Shown: positions 39,027-50,200 of the stretch, in pieces | How the letters are laid out: the number at the start of each line of letters is the position of its first letter | Numbering within the stretch: position 1 is the stretch's first letter | Source: Cylicocyclus nassatus | Taxonomy: Eukaryota > Nematoda > Chromadorea > Rhabditida > Strongylidae | Length of the DNA stretch: 64,000 nucleotides | NCBI GenBank assembly: GCA_958299035.1 | Contig: CATQJL010000316.1 | Span: forward strand, 51,003,516-51,067,515 | Direction: 5' to 3' | Position numbers and translations under genes: made by a program | The notes under the pieces: model-generated | Told to the model about the DNA's origin: nothing | The model's input: the letters and a program-made list of their open reading frames with translations, nothing else | Databases searched by the model: none

Positions 39027-42000
39027 TACAAATAGACATTCAGCTTTATATATATAAGATGTGGACAATTTTCGGAAATTTCGCGACCCATTCTCGGGGG
39101 CGGCGGTGCCCCCCCCCCCCTCCTTGGTCCACCACTGGTATACGCTCCTATACGTTATGTAAGCGATAGCACGCGTCACGTCAGCATGCGTAACTGATAT
39201 CCAGCAATTTGAAAACTCTCCATCCCTCCCCAAAAATGCTATTATTTTGGTGCAAAAGTGACGAGCGTTTTGCCAGGCCTTATTTGACAACTTTTTCAAT
39301 AATCATTCATTGATGAACATTTAGCATACTGTTGAGAAGCTCTTTTCATGCTCTATTTGATGGTGGTTGAAACAAGCTCATAACTTCATTTGTTGAAAAT
39401 TTACTGAGCTTTACATAACCTACTCAAAACCAGGATTTCATTTCAATACTTTTCTGGCCAGGTACATGCGCGAATGGCGTTCATTCGAAAATCCAGATAC
39501 CGCTTGTGGTAGAAACTGTCTGTATTACACACACTTATTTTTGTGATCACCTAAGCTGAGATATCGACACTTCAACATGGGTAGTCGTTGCGTTCATGCT
39601 GTGGTCCGCTTATTTTTATTGAAGAAAGCTGATCGCCAAAGTTCGCTAATTTCTCTGAACGTAAACATAATTGTAAAGCTCGGGCCTCCTTTCGAGATTT
39701 TTTTAGGAGTGTTTAAGTATTCAGTAAGCAAAAATCAAAAAACTCCATAATTTGGGACTTTACACCTATGAGAAAATGTTGCAAAAAAGTTGACAACCTT
39801 GCTTTTGATTTTTTTTCTTCTTGCACATCTTTTTTGCCCAAGCCCTTTCAAGCTTTTTTGGCACTGTTAACTTCGCCTATATGACAGGCTATTTACCATT
39901 CATACTAACAAACTTTGGAGGAATTGATGTGTGTTCTTCAATCTATAATTTTCTGCTCGGTCACGATCCTACTAGTACAGGTGGATTGAGCTGTCTTGCG
40001 AAATTTTGCTGCTTATGATGGTCTTCACAGCACTGAGAGATGTAGGTTTTTGGGAAGCTATAACAGTTCGTTTGTAACATCGTGACGACGAATTTGACTG
40101 CGGTCTTTGCACCCACAGGAGCAGAAAACGCTTTAATACAAAACGGCATCACCTCAACTCTCAGCTCAATCTCTTCTAATGTCTAAATACCGTTAGCAGA
40201 AAAACCATTCGAGTGGAGGTGAAAACCTAGTAAACGCGGTTGCCGAGAGATGCGTGCGCGTCGCGCGCGGTCGCGCCCTCGTCGCGATTTTTCGAATGTC
40301 CTATAAGTCGAAGTGAGGACTCAAAACTTCGGTTTTTCTTGCACCAACTTCATAGCAATTATTTTGCTATGAAAATCTAAAAATCAAGCGATGGATGCAG
40401 ATACATATCTCTATGGCCTTCTCGAAGTCGTTCAGTCTAAAACAAAGAGCAGCCTCGATCAATCGACTTTCCTTTGAAACTCCAAATATGTTGATCAACT
40501 CGTCCAAAGCGCGCCGGCAAGGCTCCCTTTGATTGGAGTGAAGTAGCACAAGCGCCTAAATTTTCTCTCCTTTTCTCTAAAATTTCGTTGAACGGCTACT
40601 AACATTGTTGAGCATCAAAATGCGCCTTTGACGGGTGGACAGTTTCTTTTGGTCCATTTGTAGGGCAGATTTCAATCTCTTCCTTGATTCCGTCAAATTC
40701 TGATCCTTCAATGCACTTGCCAGATTATTCGCAACTGTTACCATGACGCTCGCATCAGAAGGTCTACAAATAGCAATCTGAGTCGTGATCATAAATGAAA
40801 AATGGGAGCTCCGTATCGAAATGCTGCAAAAAATGATTGCGTCAAAGACCAACCCGGCTGCCTGCAGTGTCTTGTAAATTTCGAGCGCCTCTTTCTTTCT
40901 ACCTAATTTATGAAGAACGAAAGCACGTTGAACGCGTAGCATAGCCAGTTCGTCTTCGATCTCATCGTCATCTAGCCCTTCTTCGTTCAAAGTTTGCCGA
41001 CAAGCAGCTGGAAAAAAAGGACTAAGTGAGCATGGAAGACAAATCTTTTCACAGCCAACCTATTGCTTTATCGAGGTCAGCTAGAGCGGCTTCATACTTT
41101 TCAGCTTCGATTAGTTGACAAGCTGTATTGTAAAATTGCTCATAGGTCTCATTATCGTCATCAATTTGCTGAAACGTATGTCTACATAAAACAATTTTTT
41201 TTTCCTTTCGATCGCTTTGACATGTTTACTTTGAGAATATGCCTTAAATTTGCTGAGTTGACGTGAAGGAAGCGAAAGTCAGCGAGCTGACATGGCACCT
41301 ATGGCAACGTTCAGACCGCGCCGAACCGTCCGAACCCTCCTGAATCGCAACGCGCTGGAAACTGTCAAATGAAGGAAGCACCGCAGATATGCCTGGAAAA
41401 TGACTAATAGCACACAACGCGCGCAGCACGCGTGCTGCATTATGGCAATTTCCAGACATATCTCCGTTGCTTCCTCATCTGAGTCCAGCGCGTTGCGGCT
41501 CAGGCGGGTTCGGACGAGTCCGGGTCAGAACGATGCCTATGGGAACATTTCTGGGAGACGGCGCCATCTATTCCTACCGGGCTGGCTGCGCGAGCGGTTC
41601 GCGTGCGGCAGCCGTGATTGGCGCAGGGGCGCGCATTGGTGCATGTGCGTCACAACATCTTCGAGCGCTGTTGATCGGGAGGTGCGGATAAGTTAGGAAA
41701 GTAAGTAAAAGTTGAGAACTCACTACGAAGTGGTAAATAAATATGTAAGCTATCTATTTGCCGTGGGATGCTATGACTCCTGTTCGCAGAACTTCTATGT
41801 TAGCAAAGTATACCATTTTTTTCTTTCTTTACGGTTGTTGTTGTGGAAACTTCTTTCTCCCCGAGCTTGTCAAGTCTAGTACAACTCGATCATTCCCTTT
41901 TAGTGGAGAACTCGCATTCTCGATGTTTTCCCATCACAAAGCTAAGTCTGATCTCATTGGTCTTGACTTAGTTAGATACATATGTATGTACAACTCGTTG

Positions 42001-43890
42001 CAAATGTTATGGAATGTCTTTTTCTAATCTCTGTCGCTGATATTCAAAGCTCAAACTGCGTGAGAAATACTTGAAATTGACGGTTTACTCAGTTGTAATA
42101 GATCCACAACTTTGTTACTACTGGCCGCTTTTCTGATAACAAAGGAGAAAAGTTGAGATTGATGGGAAGTTCATCAAATTTTAACTACTTAGTTGTAATG
42201 CGATGTGTGCAAACACTTCACTAAGTGAATGGATTGTAAAGTTCTGGACAATAACGTGATATCTTCAGAGTGAAGGAACTTATGCGAAGAACCATCAGAT
42301 GACCATGGTTGTTTGATGCTGGTAGGTTTTGTAGCAATGCCAGTACAGCTAGATTACTTTTACAATATACTTGTTTAGATATCTAGCATTAGAGAGCGCA
42401 TGGAGATCTTAACCCACTCATAAGTCAAAACCTTTTACGATGTAAATGTTACGAGAATTTAACAGGAGGGGAACGCCAAGTCCACTCGCTAAGTCCAAAT
42501 ATAGCATGCATATTGCGAATGCAATCAAGAATGCTTTACGATCGGATGTTTAGGCAGGCACTTCTTCATCTCCTTCATTAACATGATAAGATCGAATACG
42601 ATTTTGAACGTCCTCAAATCGTTGCAGTTACACAGCGTTAGGGAAAGCTAGCTTAAACTTCAAGAGATCGTGGTCAATACAGAAAAGACATTCAAAACCT
42701 TCTTTAGTCTCTATCCACATGAAATCATCAGGAAAGGAATAAGCTACTCAGGTCTTGCAGGGAGTTGTCTGATACCACCGTCATAAAGTCAAGTAGCGTA
42801 CACCAATGAAACGAAACCAATGCCTTCATCAACATTTCATTTGCTCACTCTGCAATGGTAAAAAGCGCAAAAGTCTTCAGCGCCAATTTGATGCCATGAA
42901 AACTAAAGTCTTCAGTGACAATTTGATGTGAAAACTAAAGTCTTCAGTAACAGTTTGATGCCATTAAAACTTCAGTGACAGTTTGATGCCATTAAAACCA
43001 AGTCCAGGAGGGAATGCGCGCTCTTACGCCAATCACGGCTACCGCACGCGAACCGCTCGCGCAGCCAGCCCGGTAGGAATAGATGGCGCCCTGGGAGACA
43101 GACGATAGTAACAGTCTGTCGCTACTCAACTATGCACGATGATTGAAAATACAAATCACATATAAGCAACAGACGAAACTTTGAAGTCATCAAATACCTG
43201 TTTGACACCAAGAGCTTCAAGCTGGGCTTGGACGGCTAGATAATTTGCTTTGCGTTCATCATCATAATCATCAGAATGATTGCGAAGCAGATCTCGAAAT
43301 ATATCGTATGCCTCCTGAAAGAAAGTTGGGCATGAAAAAGAACGAGCATTCCAAAAACTTTTTGAAATAAAACGGACTTGAAATCTGTCCAGTCGATAAA
43401 ACAGCTGGGCTTTCAATTCCAATGCGCGATGATCCTTGGCATCGCAAGCTTCGAGAGCTTCCAGAGCTTCATCGTTCTTTTCAAGGCGATAAAAAATGTA
43501 AGCCTTTTCAAATGCACACTCTCTAAAAGGAAAGTAAAACCACGATTGCATATACCGCGCTGCAGCAGTCATCTTACCCCATCTGCCCCGGCGGCGTCTT
43601 TTTGAGTAGAGTGAGAGCATCGTCATACATACCCAGTTGGATGAGACATACCAGCTTACATTTGAAAGCGTACTGTTCTTTTGGATAACGGCGGATTACT
43701 ATAAGGTGAGATCTTGCAACAACAGTCTACCGCCTTTTCTACCAAAATCCTTCTTCTTGCTCTTGCGATAAAACCCAAAAAAAGACAACTGACTTCTGTT
43801 TGCAGCTTGAAGAGCTTTCTGATAGTCGCCGCTGGTGTCCGCCCTAGTCAAATCGGTGAGACACTGGCGTAATCCCCCCTCCGTTGTCAT
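37044..43890 (-). CDS. srpa-72 (SRP72): Signal recognition particle subunit SRP72
   Basis: Minus-strand exons: 43890-43794, 43698-43578, 43522-43378, 43314-43198, 41168-41060, 41007-40854, 40763-40604, 40555-40405, 38403-38343, 38285-38161, 38116-37986, 37933-37843, 37784-37665, 37617-37523, 37322-37215, 37164-37044. TTTAG abuts the ATG, a typical spliced-leader acceptor. TPR-like helices run through the N-terminal two thirds (QYAFKCKLVCLIQLGMYDDA; EAYDIFRDLLRNHSDDY; LAMLRVQRAFVLHKLGRKKE). The diagnostic C-terminus follows: KLKNRKRKHKIRLPKNYDPN, PPDPERWLPKQER, then a lysine-rich RNA-binding tail and GRGTQGSA. SRP72 pairs with SRP68 on 7SL RNA and is needed for targeting secretory proteins to the ER. 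All phases agree except between 40555-40405 (ends phase 1) and 38403-38343 (needs phase 0), so an exon of 3n+2 length is probably missing. The 2 kb intron at 41169-43197 holds a large fold-back insertion. Confidence 0.94.
38434..39062 (+). mobile_element. 5'-truncated LINE fragment with RTE-like 3' tail, in an SRP72 intron
   Basis: The first part (to about 38710) is the TGGCGGTCCCAAGATTT family shared with 1-310 and 30620-30900. The second part starts near 38727 with TTGACTTACCCGGCTCCGCC and continues GTGTGCCAAGTTTGGTCC. It ends with a CAGA microsatellite and TATATATATAAGAT, a layout typical of RTE-clade 3' ends. The class is inferred from that layout; no reverse transcriptase is present. Confidence 0.6.
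38958..39031. repeat. (CAGA)n microsatellite
   Basis: About 70 bp of CAGA/CATA tetranucleotides within the LINE-like tail. Confidence 0.9.
39063..40400. other. SRP72 intron, gene content unresolved
   Basis: This contains the probable location of a missing SRP72 exon. One candidate on the minus strand, 40182-40153, has a TATTTAG acceptor and a GTGATG donor and encodes TLEEIELRVE. It ends in the phase required by the next exon but does not fix the incoming phase. A GC-rich CGCGCGT-type stretch lies at 40248-40292. Confidence 0.4.
41287..43103. mobile_element. Composite GC-rich fold-back insertion in an SRP72 intron
   Basis: The left part 41287-41552 is itself a palindrome centred near 41420 (GCAACGCGCTGGA arms). 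The following block 41553-41641 reappears inverted at 43009-43097 (CGCGAGCGGTTCGCGTGCGG on one arm). The inner 1.35 kb is AT-rich and non-coding. GC content of the arms is far above the surrounding intron. No target duplication or transposase was identified. Confidence 0.7.
42868..43003. repeat. Tandem repeat, about 35 bp x 4
   Basis: Units of the form AAAGTCTTCAGTGACAATTT followed by GATGCCATTAAAA repeat four times with small deletions, just inside the right arm of the fold-back insertion. Confidence 0.75.
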
Positions 43891-43899
43891 CTAAATTCC

Positions 43900-44220
43900 C
43901 GATGTTTATGTAACGAATGAAGTGCAGTCACTTTGGAGCATATAGAGGACACAAACGGTTCATCAGAAAATTGCGGAAAACTAACTAGTGAGGGTAAGGT
44001 GAACAGTCGACCGTAGGATGGCAAACTAAACAAGATAACTTTTGGCAAGCAATTTCATAAAAAATTTAGCAGAACAAGAGGTTAGTCTTACTAGAAAGCA
44101 TGGTAAAGATTTTCCTAATCCAGTTCGGTTGCAACACACTTTCTTCTTGCGAAAGTGCTTGCTACTCCCCATGTTTGATTTATGAGAGCGCAATCAACGA
44201 CTTTATTAGTCCCTCGTTCG
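43900..44220. other. Upstream flank of SRP72, no gene seen
   Basis: This is the likely promoter side of the minus-strand SRP72 gene. No specific motif can be named. Confidence 0.3.
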
Positions 44221-44226
44221 CTCACA

Positions 44227-44947
44227 CAGACAGTCGAAGGGATACCTCCGGAGGGTAAATAGCGGGTGTCTGGGGTGTATATCAAGAGGCGCGATTCTTA
44301 TTGCCAGATGGGCAGCATATAGCACATATTTAATGTATTATGAAGTTCCAGAATTATTTGAAATTTCAAAAGAAGTATATTGGAGAATCGCAGGGATTTT
44401 TCGATGTTATCATCTGAAATCGATCCAAAATAAAATTGTTGAAGGCCAAAAACTTATGAAAATGCAGTTTATAACAATTTTAATTATTTCGGTCACTTTT
44501 CTGGCAAAAGTCATCAAACTTATCAAGTTGCATCAAACGGCTAGTGAGCCTATGGACTTTATCTGGCATCTTTTGAACACTCCCGTAGCACGAAACTGCA
44601 GTTTTAATTTGGTGACAGCCAGAAAAATCGCGCCTCTTGACCGTCTCCCGGGGGTGTATGTCAAGAGGCGCGATCCGGGGGGGGGGGTCTGCCACTTCGT
44701 GCTCTGGGGCCCTTTCATTTCACCCATTTTGGTGCTCCGGGGCTCCTCCAAATCTGGCGCACCCCGGAGCAGAGATTTGCGAGCCCCGGGGAGGGGTCCC
44801 ATTCGCCTTCTTGTGACGTCACGGTGACCCCCGGAGGACCAAAATGCGTGAAATGAGAGGGCTCCGGAGCACGAGTGGCAAACCCCCGCTGGGCAGAGTC
44901 CAGGACCCTCCCATTTTCGCTCCGGAGGTATCCCTTCGACTGTCTGA
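44227..44947. mobile_element. Inverted-repeat element with CAGACAGTCGAAGG ends
   Basis: CAGACAGTCGAAGGGATACC and its inverse bound 721 bp. Inside, AAGAGGCGCGAT repeats occur in both orientations (near 44284, 44630 and 44663), as do GC-rich GCTCCGGGG-type segments. The long plus-strand open frame at 44333-44827 crosses these repeats and is probably not a gene. Confidence 0.65.
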
Positions 44948-45144
44948 GCAGGCACGCACCATACTTGACCTGCTTTATTCTGACTTGGAAACGCTACTGC
45001 ACATATTGTTTGGCAAGATTTGAATATGTTTCCTCGTGAATTTAGAGGCGCATCATGCAAAACACTCTGAAACACAAGTATGAACATGCTGTGTAGACAT
45101 ATGCAGGTTCCTGAATATCCTAGTCACAGAAGAGATGACATCCA

Positions 45145-45266
45145 ACTAAGGCTGGGTTCATACTGATTCCCATGTTCTGGAACTGTTCCCGCACAGTTCC
45201 AGCACAGTATGAGAACTGTGCGGGAACAGTTTCCAGAACATGGGAATTAGTATGAACCAGCCTAAG
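45145..45266. repeat. 120 bp perfect-type hairpin MITE
   Basis: Arms CTAAGGCTGGGTTCATACT and AGTATGAACCAGCCTAAG pair through the GAACTGTTCCCGCACAGTTC core with only a few mismatches. The loop is near 45205. Non-coding. Confidence 0.75.
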
Positions 45267-45965
45267 TGTGTATGATGTCTAAGTCGTCCTTTAAAAGTCG
45301 TCTTTTAAAAATGGCTGATTATGAGCTGACATAAAAGACTCTAATCGTTCCAAACTACCACAGCGATTAATGATTCGCTTCGCGAATCAGAAATGGAGAT
45401 GTACATTCTACGACTATGCTCGAGAATCTTTATACATTTAACAAGTCTTATATGAGCGATATAAGATATAGGCTCATGCCTACGAAAAGAAAACGAGTAA
45501 GATACACAATCTAGGATGTTTTACATTGGTCACGACAAAGGACTGACGAGTCTGGTTTGTTAACAGAAACAATTTTGACAAAAAACCCAACTAATGATAC
45601 ATTTGGAACGTTTGCGAGTGTCCTTGTCATAACGTACTTTGATTTGCTGTTCTTGAAGTGCTGGCCTCTCAGCAGACTCAAACGCCTTCTATTATGAGAA
45701 AGAAGAGGAGAAAGACAAAAGTTCTAAAAATAAAAGCGTGCCAGCTCACTGGACTGCGCTTTTTAAAGGACGTTCGCTTCGAGCACGTTAACTACATACA
45801 AAACGCGGACGAGTATGCACGCGCAACGTGCTGGCTTGGGCGCGAAACTGCAAATGCAACAAATTTATTTCTTCTTTTCCCTCTCTGTACAATTTTCATT
45901 CCGTTTTCCTCTTTGCATATGTGTTACAAAGAAGTAGGCTTGTTGGGTGTGCATTATACTTAGGG

Positions 45966-46165
45966 AAATTCGAAATTTTTTTTTTGAATCTTCGAATATC
46001 GAATAATGTTTGAGAATCGGAGTTGTCGAATATTCGAACATCGAATATTATTACAAAATTGAAATCTTCGAATATTCGACTACTGAATGTTGTTCGAAAA
46101 TGAAAGTCTTTGAGTCGAATAATATTCGAATATCGAATATCATTCGCTATTCGAATTTCGATATT
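45966..46165. repeat. TTCGAATA-rich block 4
   Basis: TCGAATATTCGA, GAATATTATTCGAA and variants recur irregularly. Same class as the blocks near 26700, 30240 and 31645. Confidence 0.7.
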
Positions 46166-46309
46166 ATTCGATTTTCGAGTACTCTTCAAATAGTTTGTGT
46201 TAGTGAGACCGTAACAAGTGTTTTTCAACGCTTTTCAAAAACGTGATTGTACATTAAAAGCTTGATAACTCGTGTGTAGTAAAACCAGCATACATATAAC
46301 ATCGAATGA

Positions 46310-46500
46310 TCGAATCAGTGAATTGAATATCGACTACCGAATAATATTCGAAAGTTAAGATTTTCGAATATTCGACTTTTTAATAATATTCGAAAATTTT
46401 TTTCGAATATTCGACTATCGAATGTTATTCGAGATGTCAGATTTTCGTATATTCGAGTTTCCGAATCATTCGCATTCGAATGATTTACTCGACTAATCAT
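46310..46500. repeat. TTCGAATA-rich block 5
   Basis: Further TTCGAATATTCGA-type units, separated from block 4 by about 140 bp of unrelated sequence. Confidence 0.7.
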
Positions 46501-46766
46501 TCGATTTGGTCCAAAGTATAATGTGCATGCTCAGTCTCCGTAAATGAGCTGATCACAACCGAAGATGTCTTTCGGTAATATCGCGTCGACGGTTTTACTT
46601 CCGGTCTTATTTTATGTTTCTGCGTTTTGGCCATTTCGTGCGCGGACACAACTCCAGGCATCTTCCTTCTTTCCAATACAAACGAACTTAGTCGAATGCG
46701 CCGTGTCTTTCTCTTCCTGTGCTTGCTTTTGCACACTGTTATGAGTTTTTTCGGCAGAATTTGCAA
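46497..46766 (-). CDS. Unrecognised basic ORF with a TSS-like motif (doubtful)
   Basis: An 89-codon minus-strand frame: basic N-terminus (CKSKHRKRKTRRIR), then PSTRYYRKTSSVVISS. The R-Y-x-x-K-T-S-S string resembles the Aurora-phosphorylated TSS end of INCENP proteins, but it lies upstream of and opposite to the INCENP-like gene. No flanking exon was found. It overlaps another small frame on the plus strand; at most one is real. Confidence 0.2.
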   Translation of the reverse strand: MQILPKKLITVCKSKHRKRKTRRIRLSSFVLERRKMPGVVSAHEMAKTQKHKIRPEVKPSTRYYRKTSSVVISSFTETEHAHYTLDQIE

Positions 46767-46872
46767 GTGCGTGAAAAAATATCATCCAGATTTACCCACA
46801 GCTCCAGTGTTGGATATTAAGTCGCCTTATGAACGTCTATGTCTTTACTCAAACTCAGCACTTTCTATCTGA
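46696..46872 (+). CDS. Possible small secreted peptide (doubtful)
   Basis: A 58 aa frame whose first 19 residues (MRRVFLFLCLLLHTVMSFF) look like a signal peptide, followed by a short basic and proline-containing segment with CKC. No homolog is recognised and no trans-splice site is clear. Confidence 0.2.
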   Translation: MRRVFLFLCLLLHTVMSFFGRICKCVKKYHPDLPTAPVLDIKSPYERLCLYSNSALSI

Positions 46873-47294
46873 ACACTGAAGTGGCGTGACGATTGATCTG
46901 ATATGATTTTAACAACATTTTTTCTCATAATTTTGAAGGCCCCTCCGACCAAAACGTATGCACTGCAAACGGTACAAGAAAAAGTCAGCTGTCCTAGTCT
47001 CAATATTGTAATGTTAAGTGTTTTGATTAGTCCACAGACCTTGTGAGGGTATCGTAGAACTATAATAGAATGCTACCTTGGAAATTCCTCCAAACCTGGT
47101 TAGTGGCGTGCATTGCTTTCGTGGTGAATTTGAGAAGTTTCCAAAGAGACCCTATCTCAAAGGTGACATTTGAGACCTATTTGTGCAAAAAGTCATATTT
47201 TGAATATAGATAGCATGCTATGTAGTCTCCTCCCTGTACACTTATGTGACTTTTATCTGGTAAATTGTACAAAAAAAAGTTTTCATGCACAGAG

Positions 47295-50200
47295 ATGCCA
47301 CCGAAGCGAGCAAAAAACAAATCAAAAGCTCACAGAGAAACCGAGAAGGTGGAGAACGATACCGGAGATGTAAATGGAGTCGCGCTTGATCACAAGATTC
47401 TCTTAAATCCTGCTTTCAAACTGGAAGAGGTAATTCTAGTTCAACTATTTTTCACTTTTTTGAACACTACAAACACACAACTATTGCTCTGTTCATCAGT
47501 AGTTATGTTTGCGCTAGGGCTGTAAATACATTATTTTTAGATCATTGAGCGCGGTTCAGCGGCTACCATGAGAAGTTGGAGCGCTGTTGTCACGGAAAAT
47601 TTGAACTGGCTTCAATCGCAAAAGGCTGCTCTAAAAGAACTCATAAGAAATGCGTATGCTTTTTTAGCGGCTATTTTTGGTATTTTATCCATTACTGTAC
47701 TGCAGGGGTGCGCCGGAAAAGTCAGTTCCGAAAACGCCACGTCGTGGAGCAGCAGCATTTGCACGTCTCCGAGAAACCGCTGATTCTTACACCAGCTATT
47801 CATTGACTTTTGAAGATAGGGGGTGAGATTTCGGAACCTTAAGTGAAACTGATATTGGACAAAACTCACATGGTACTTCAGGGTGGAACAAGAGTACGAA
47901 GAAAGTGATCAACAACTTGAGGTTGGTTTTATATGGTTTCTATATCTCTTTATTTCTCAAAATTCCAAGATTTGACACTTTCACTGCTTTTAATTTTGAA
48001 AATACAAAGTTTCCTCATGACTTTACAAATTGCGCAAATTTTTATTTTTCGATTTAGCCTCAACTGGCATAATATTCATGTTGCTAGTTAGAAATAGGGT
48101 TGAGTTAAACCGTGATGTTCGAAGTTGAATACTCTGCGCAATCCAGCTGTTCAGACTAACTCGCAGGCTTGTGCTGCTACTGTCGCTGTCAATAATGATG
48201 TCGGTGAAGACGCAGAGATGCAGCCATTATCACAATCACAAGTTGAACAGACATCTTCACAAGCGCAAGTTGACGAGTTCTTTGAGGTGTGGTAAAATAC
48301 GAAGCCTTTGCGCACAGTTGTTTTCTTGTTTTTACTCAATGCCTTCGAAGGTGGAACCACCACAAATGGAAGCTGAGTCCGAAAGTTCTTACGAAGATGC
48401 ACAAAATTCCATACATCATGAAGTACCTGCCCATGGAAAGTCAGAGCAGGAATTCGGTGCTGCTGTGCAACAGCGCAACGTTGAAGATTCCACTTGTACC
48501 ACAGAGACCTATGTCTCTGCAAGAGGCAGCGCTGAGCGACTACCTCAGCAGGAGTACATCACGCACGTAAAGGTTAGACCACAGCCTGTGTCTGTGTGTG
48601 TCAACTAAGAAATTTATTCTAGGCAGAGTGTGTGACTCCTCCAGAACCAGAGCTTATGCTGCAGAAAACACTTTGTTCATCAAGTACTGGAGAGACAGTA
48701 AGCAACTCGGAGGCAACCCCTATAATGGTAAGGTTACCTTCAGCTTGATTGTGAACGCTTGTTGTTGACTAAACTTTTTGTATTCATGAAAAAATTGAAC
48801 GTCTTACAAATCGCCACTTTTCCATGAAAGTAGATCGTTTGATCACAGTTCTATAGTACGAGTCAATATCCAATTCTGAATGTTGATTGGTGATACTGTA
48901 TTTCTTCTTGTTTTCTCCAACAAGGGAGTGGTCAGAAGTCAATGTGGCTATTTCAACAACTGCATACCATTGGACGCAGCACAGAACGTTGTACTCAAAT
49001 GTACTTCATTTGTCGCAACAGCTATCATAGTGCGAAGGACGTGTGCAAAGTGCAAATTCAGGCATACAAATCCGTATTTGATTTGTTTCTGCGCCAAAAT
49101 ATACAGGTGTAAAGGTGAGCTAAAAGGCATTCTTGTATCTGGTTTTGCAACTCGTATGTAACTACACTACCCTGGTACCTTTCAAACTCGTTCAAAAGGC
49201 CTCTAGCAAATACATAGAGCAGATTTGGACTAAGCGGTCTAAGATGCATACAACGGCCTGCAGCTTGTTTACAGTGGACTTTGACTTCTGACCATTCCTT
49301 TGAAGCATTTCTTCTACAACCAATCAAATTTTTTCTTATGTATTATTGAGTGACTGAGTATTTTCAATCTCAACAAGAAAGCCTTTCGTCCTGAAGTGGC
49401 TTTACCGAACAATATGTACACCACAACGGCCGTGGTCGGACGCTGATTTCAAATTTGGACTTTACCTAGCCAAGTTATGCGCACTTTTTTTCGTTTTGCG
49501 GTTTGTTGACTTGCTTCGGGACAAAGGAAAACGAGCGTTTTCTCAACTTTCTGAATTTCTTAAAATCGGGGAGTACGATTTATATTTTTAGGGAGTGACT
49601 GAAACAGTCTCGCATTTACTGACAATTTACTTTACGACGGTATTCTAAAGCAGTCCAAAAGCAGAAGGACACCTCTAACTTTGTTGTCTGACCACTTAGA
49701 AATGTAGAAGGCCGCTTTCTTATCAGTGTTCCACAGCCTTTCGATGATATTGAGCGTGTTGACTGTGTTCTGATGTTGAGCCTTTTGATGATGTGTATCT
49801 CATTGGGAAAGGCCTCTTTAGGTCATAAGACTTCTTTTGTGAGTCTTTTTCATTAAGAGCGCAGAAATCAAGAAGGAGATACCTTCCTCCAGAGAGGAGC
49901 ATGTACAAAGTTGTGCTAAAGGCGTGTCGACGGAATCGCAGACCAGAGTAAGACGATGATTGGAACTGAAGGGCTTCTCATTCATTTTCTTTTTTAGGTT
50001 TTGAGGTCTACTACTAGAGCACAAACAGCCGCTGCCGTAAGTTTTTTCTATATGCTCCCAGCTGGTATTTTCTTTTGCAAACTTGTAAGCAACCAAGTTT
50101 GCAAAAGAAAATACCAGCTGGGAGCATATAGAAAAAACTTACGGCAGCGGCTGTTTGTGCTCTAGTAGTAGACCTCAATTTGCTTATCGAATCCACATTT

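Noticed and set aside
38958..39031. CRISPR-like spaced repeats
   Set aside because: It is a simple CAGA microsatellite in a eukaryotic LINE tail, with no spacers.
44333..44827. 164-codon plus-strand open frame
   Set aside because: It crosses inverted AAGAGGCGCGAT repeats inside a transposon-like element and shows no protein motif.
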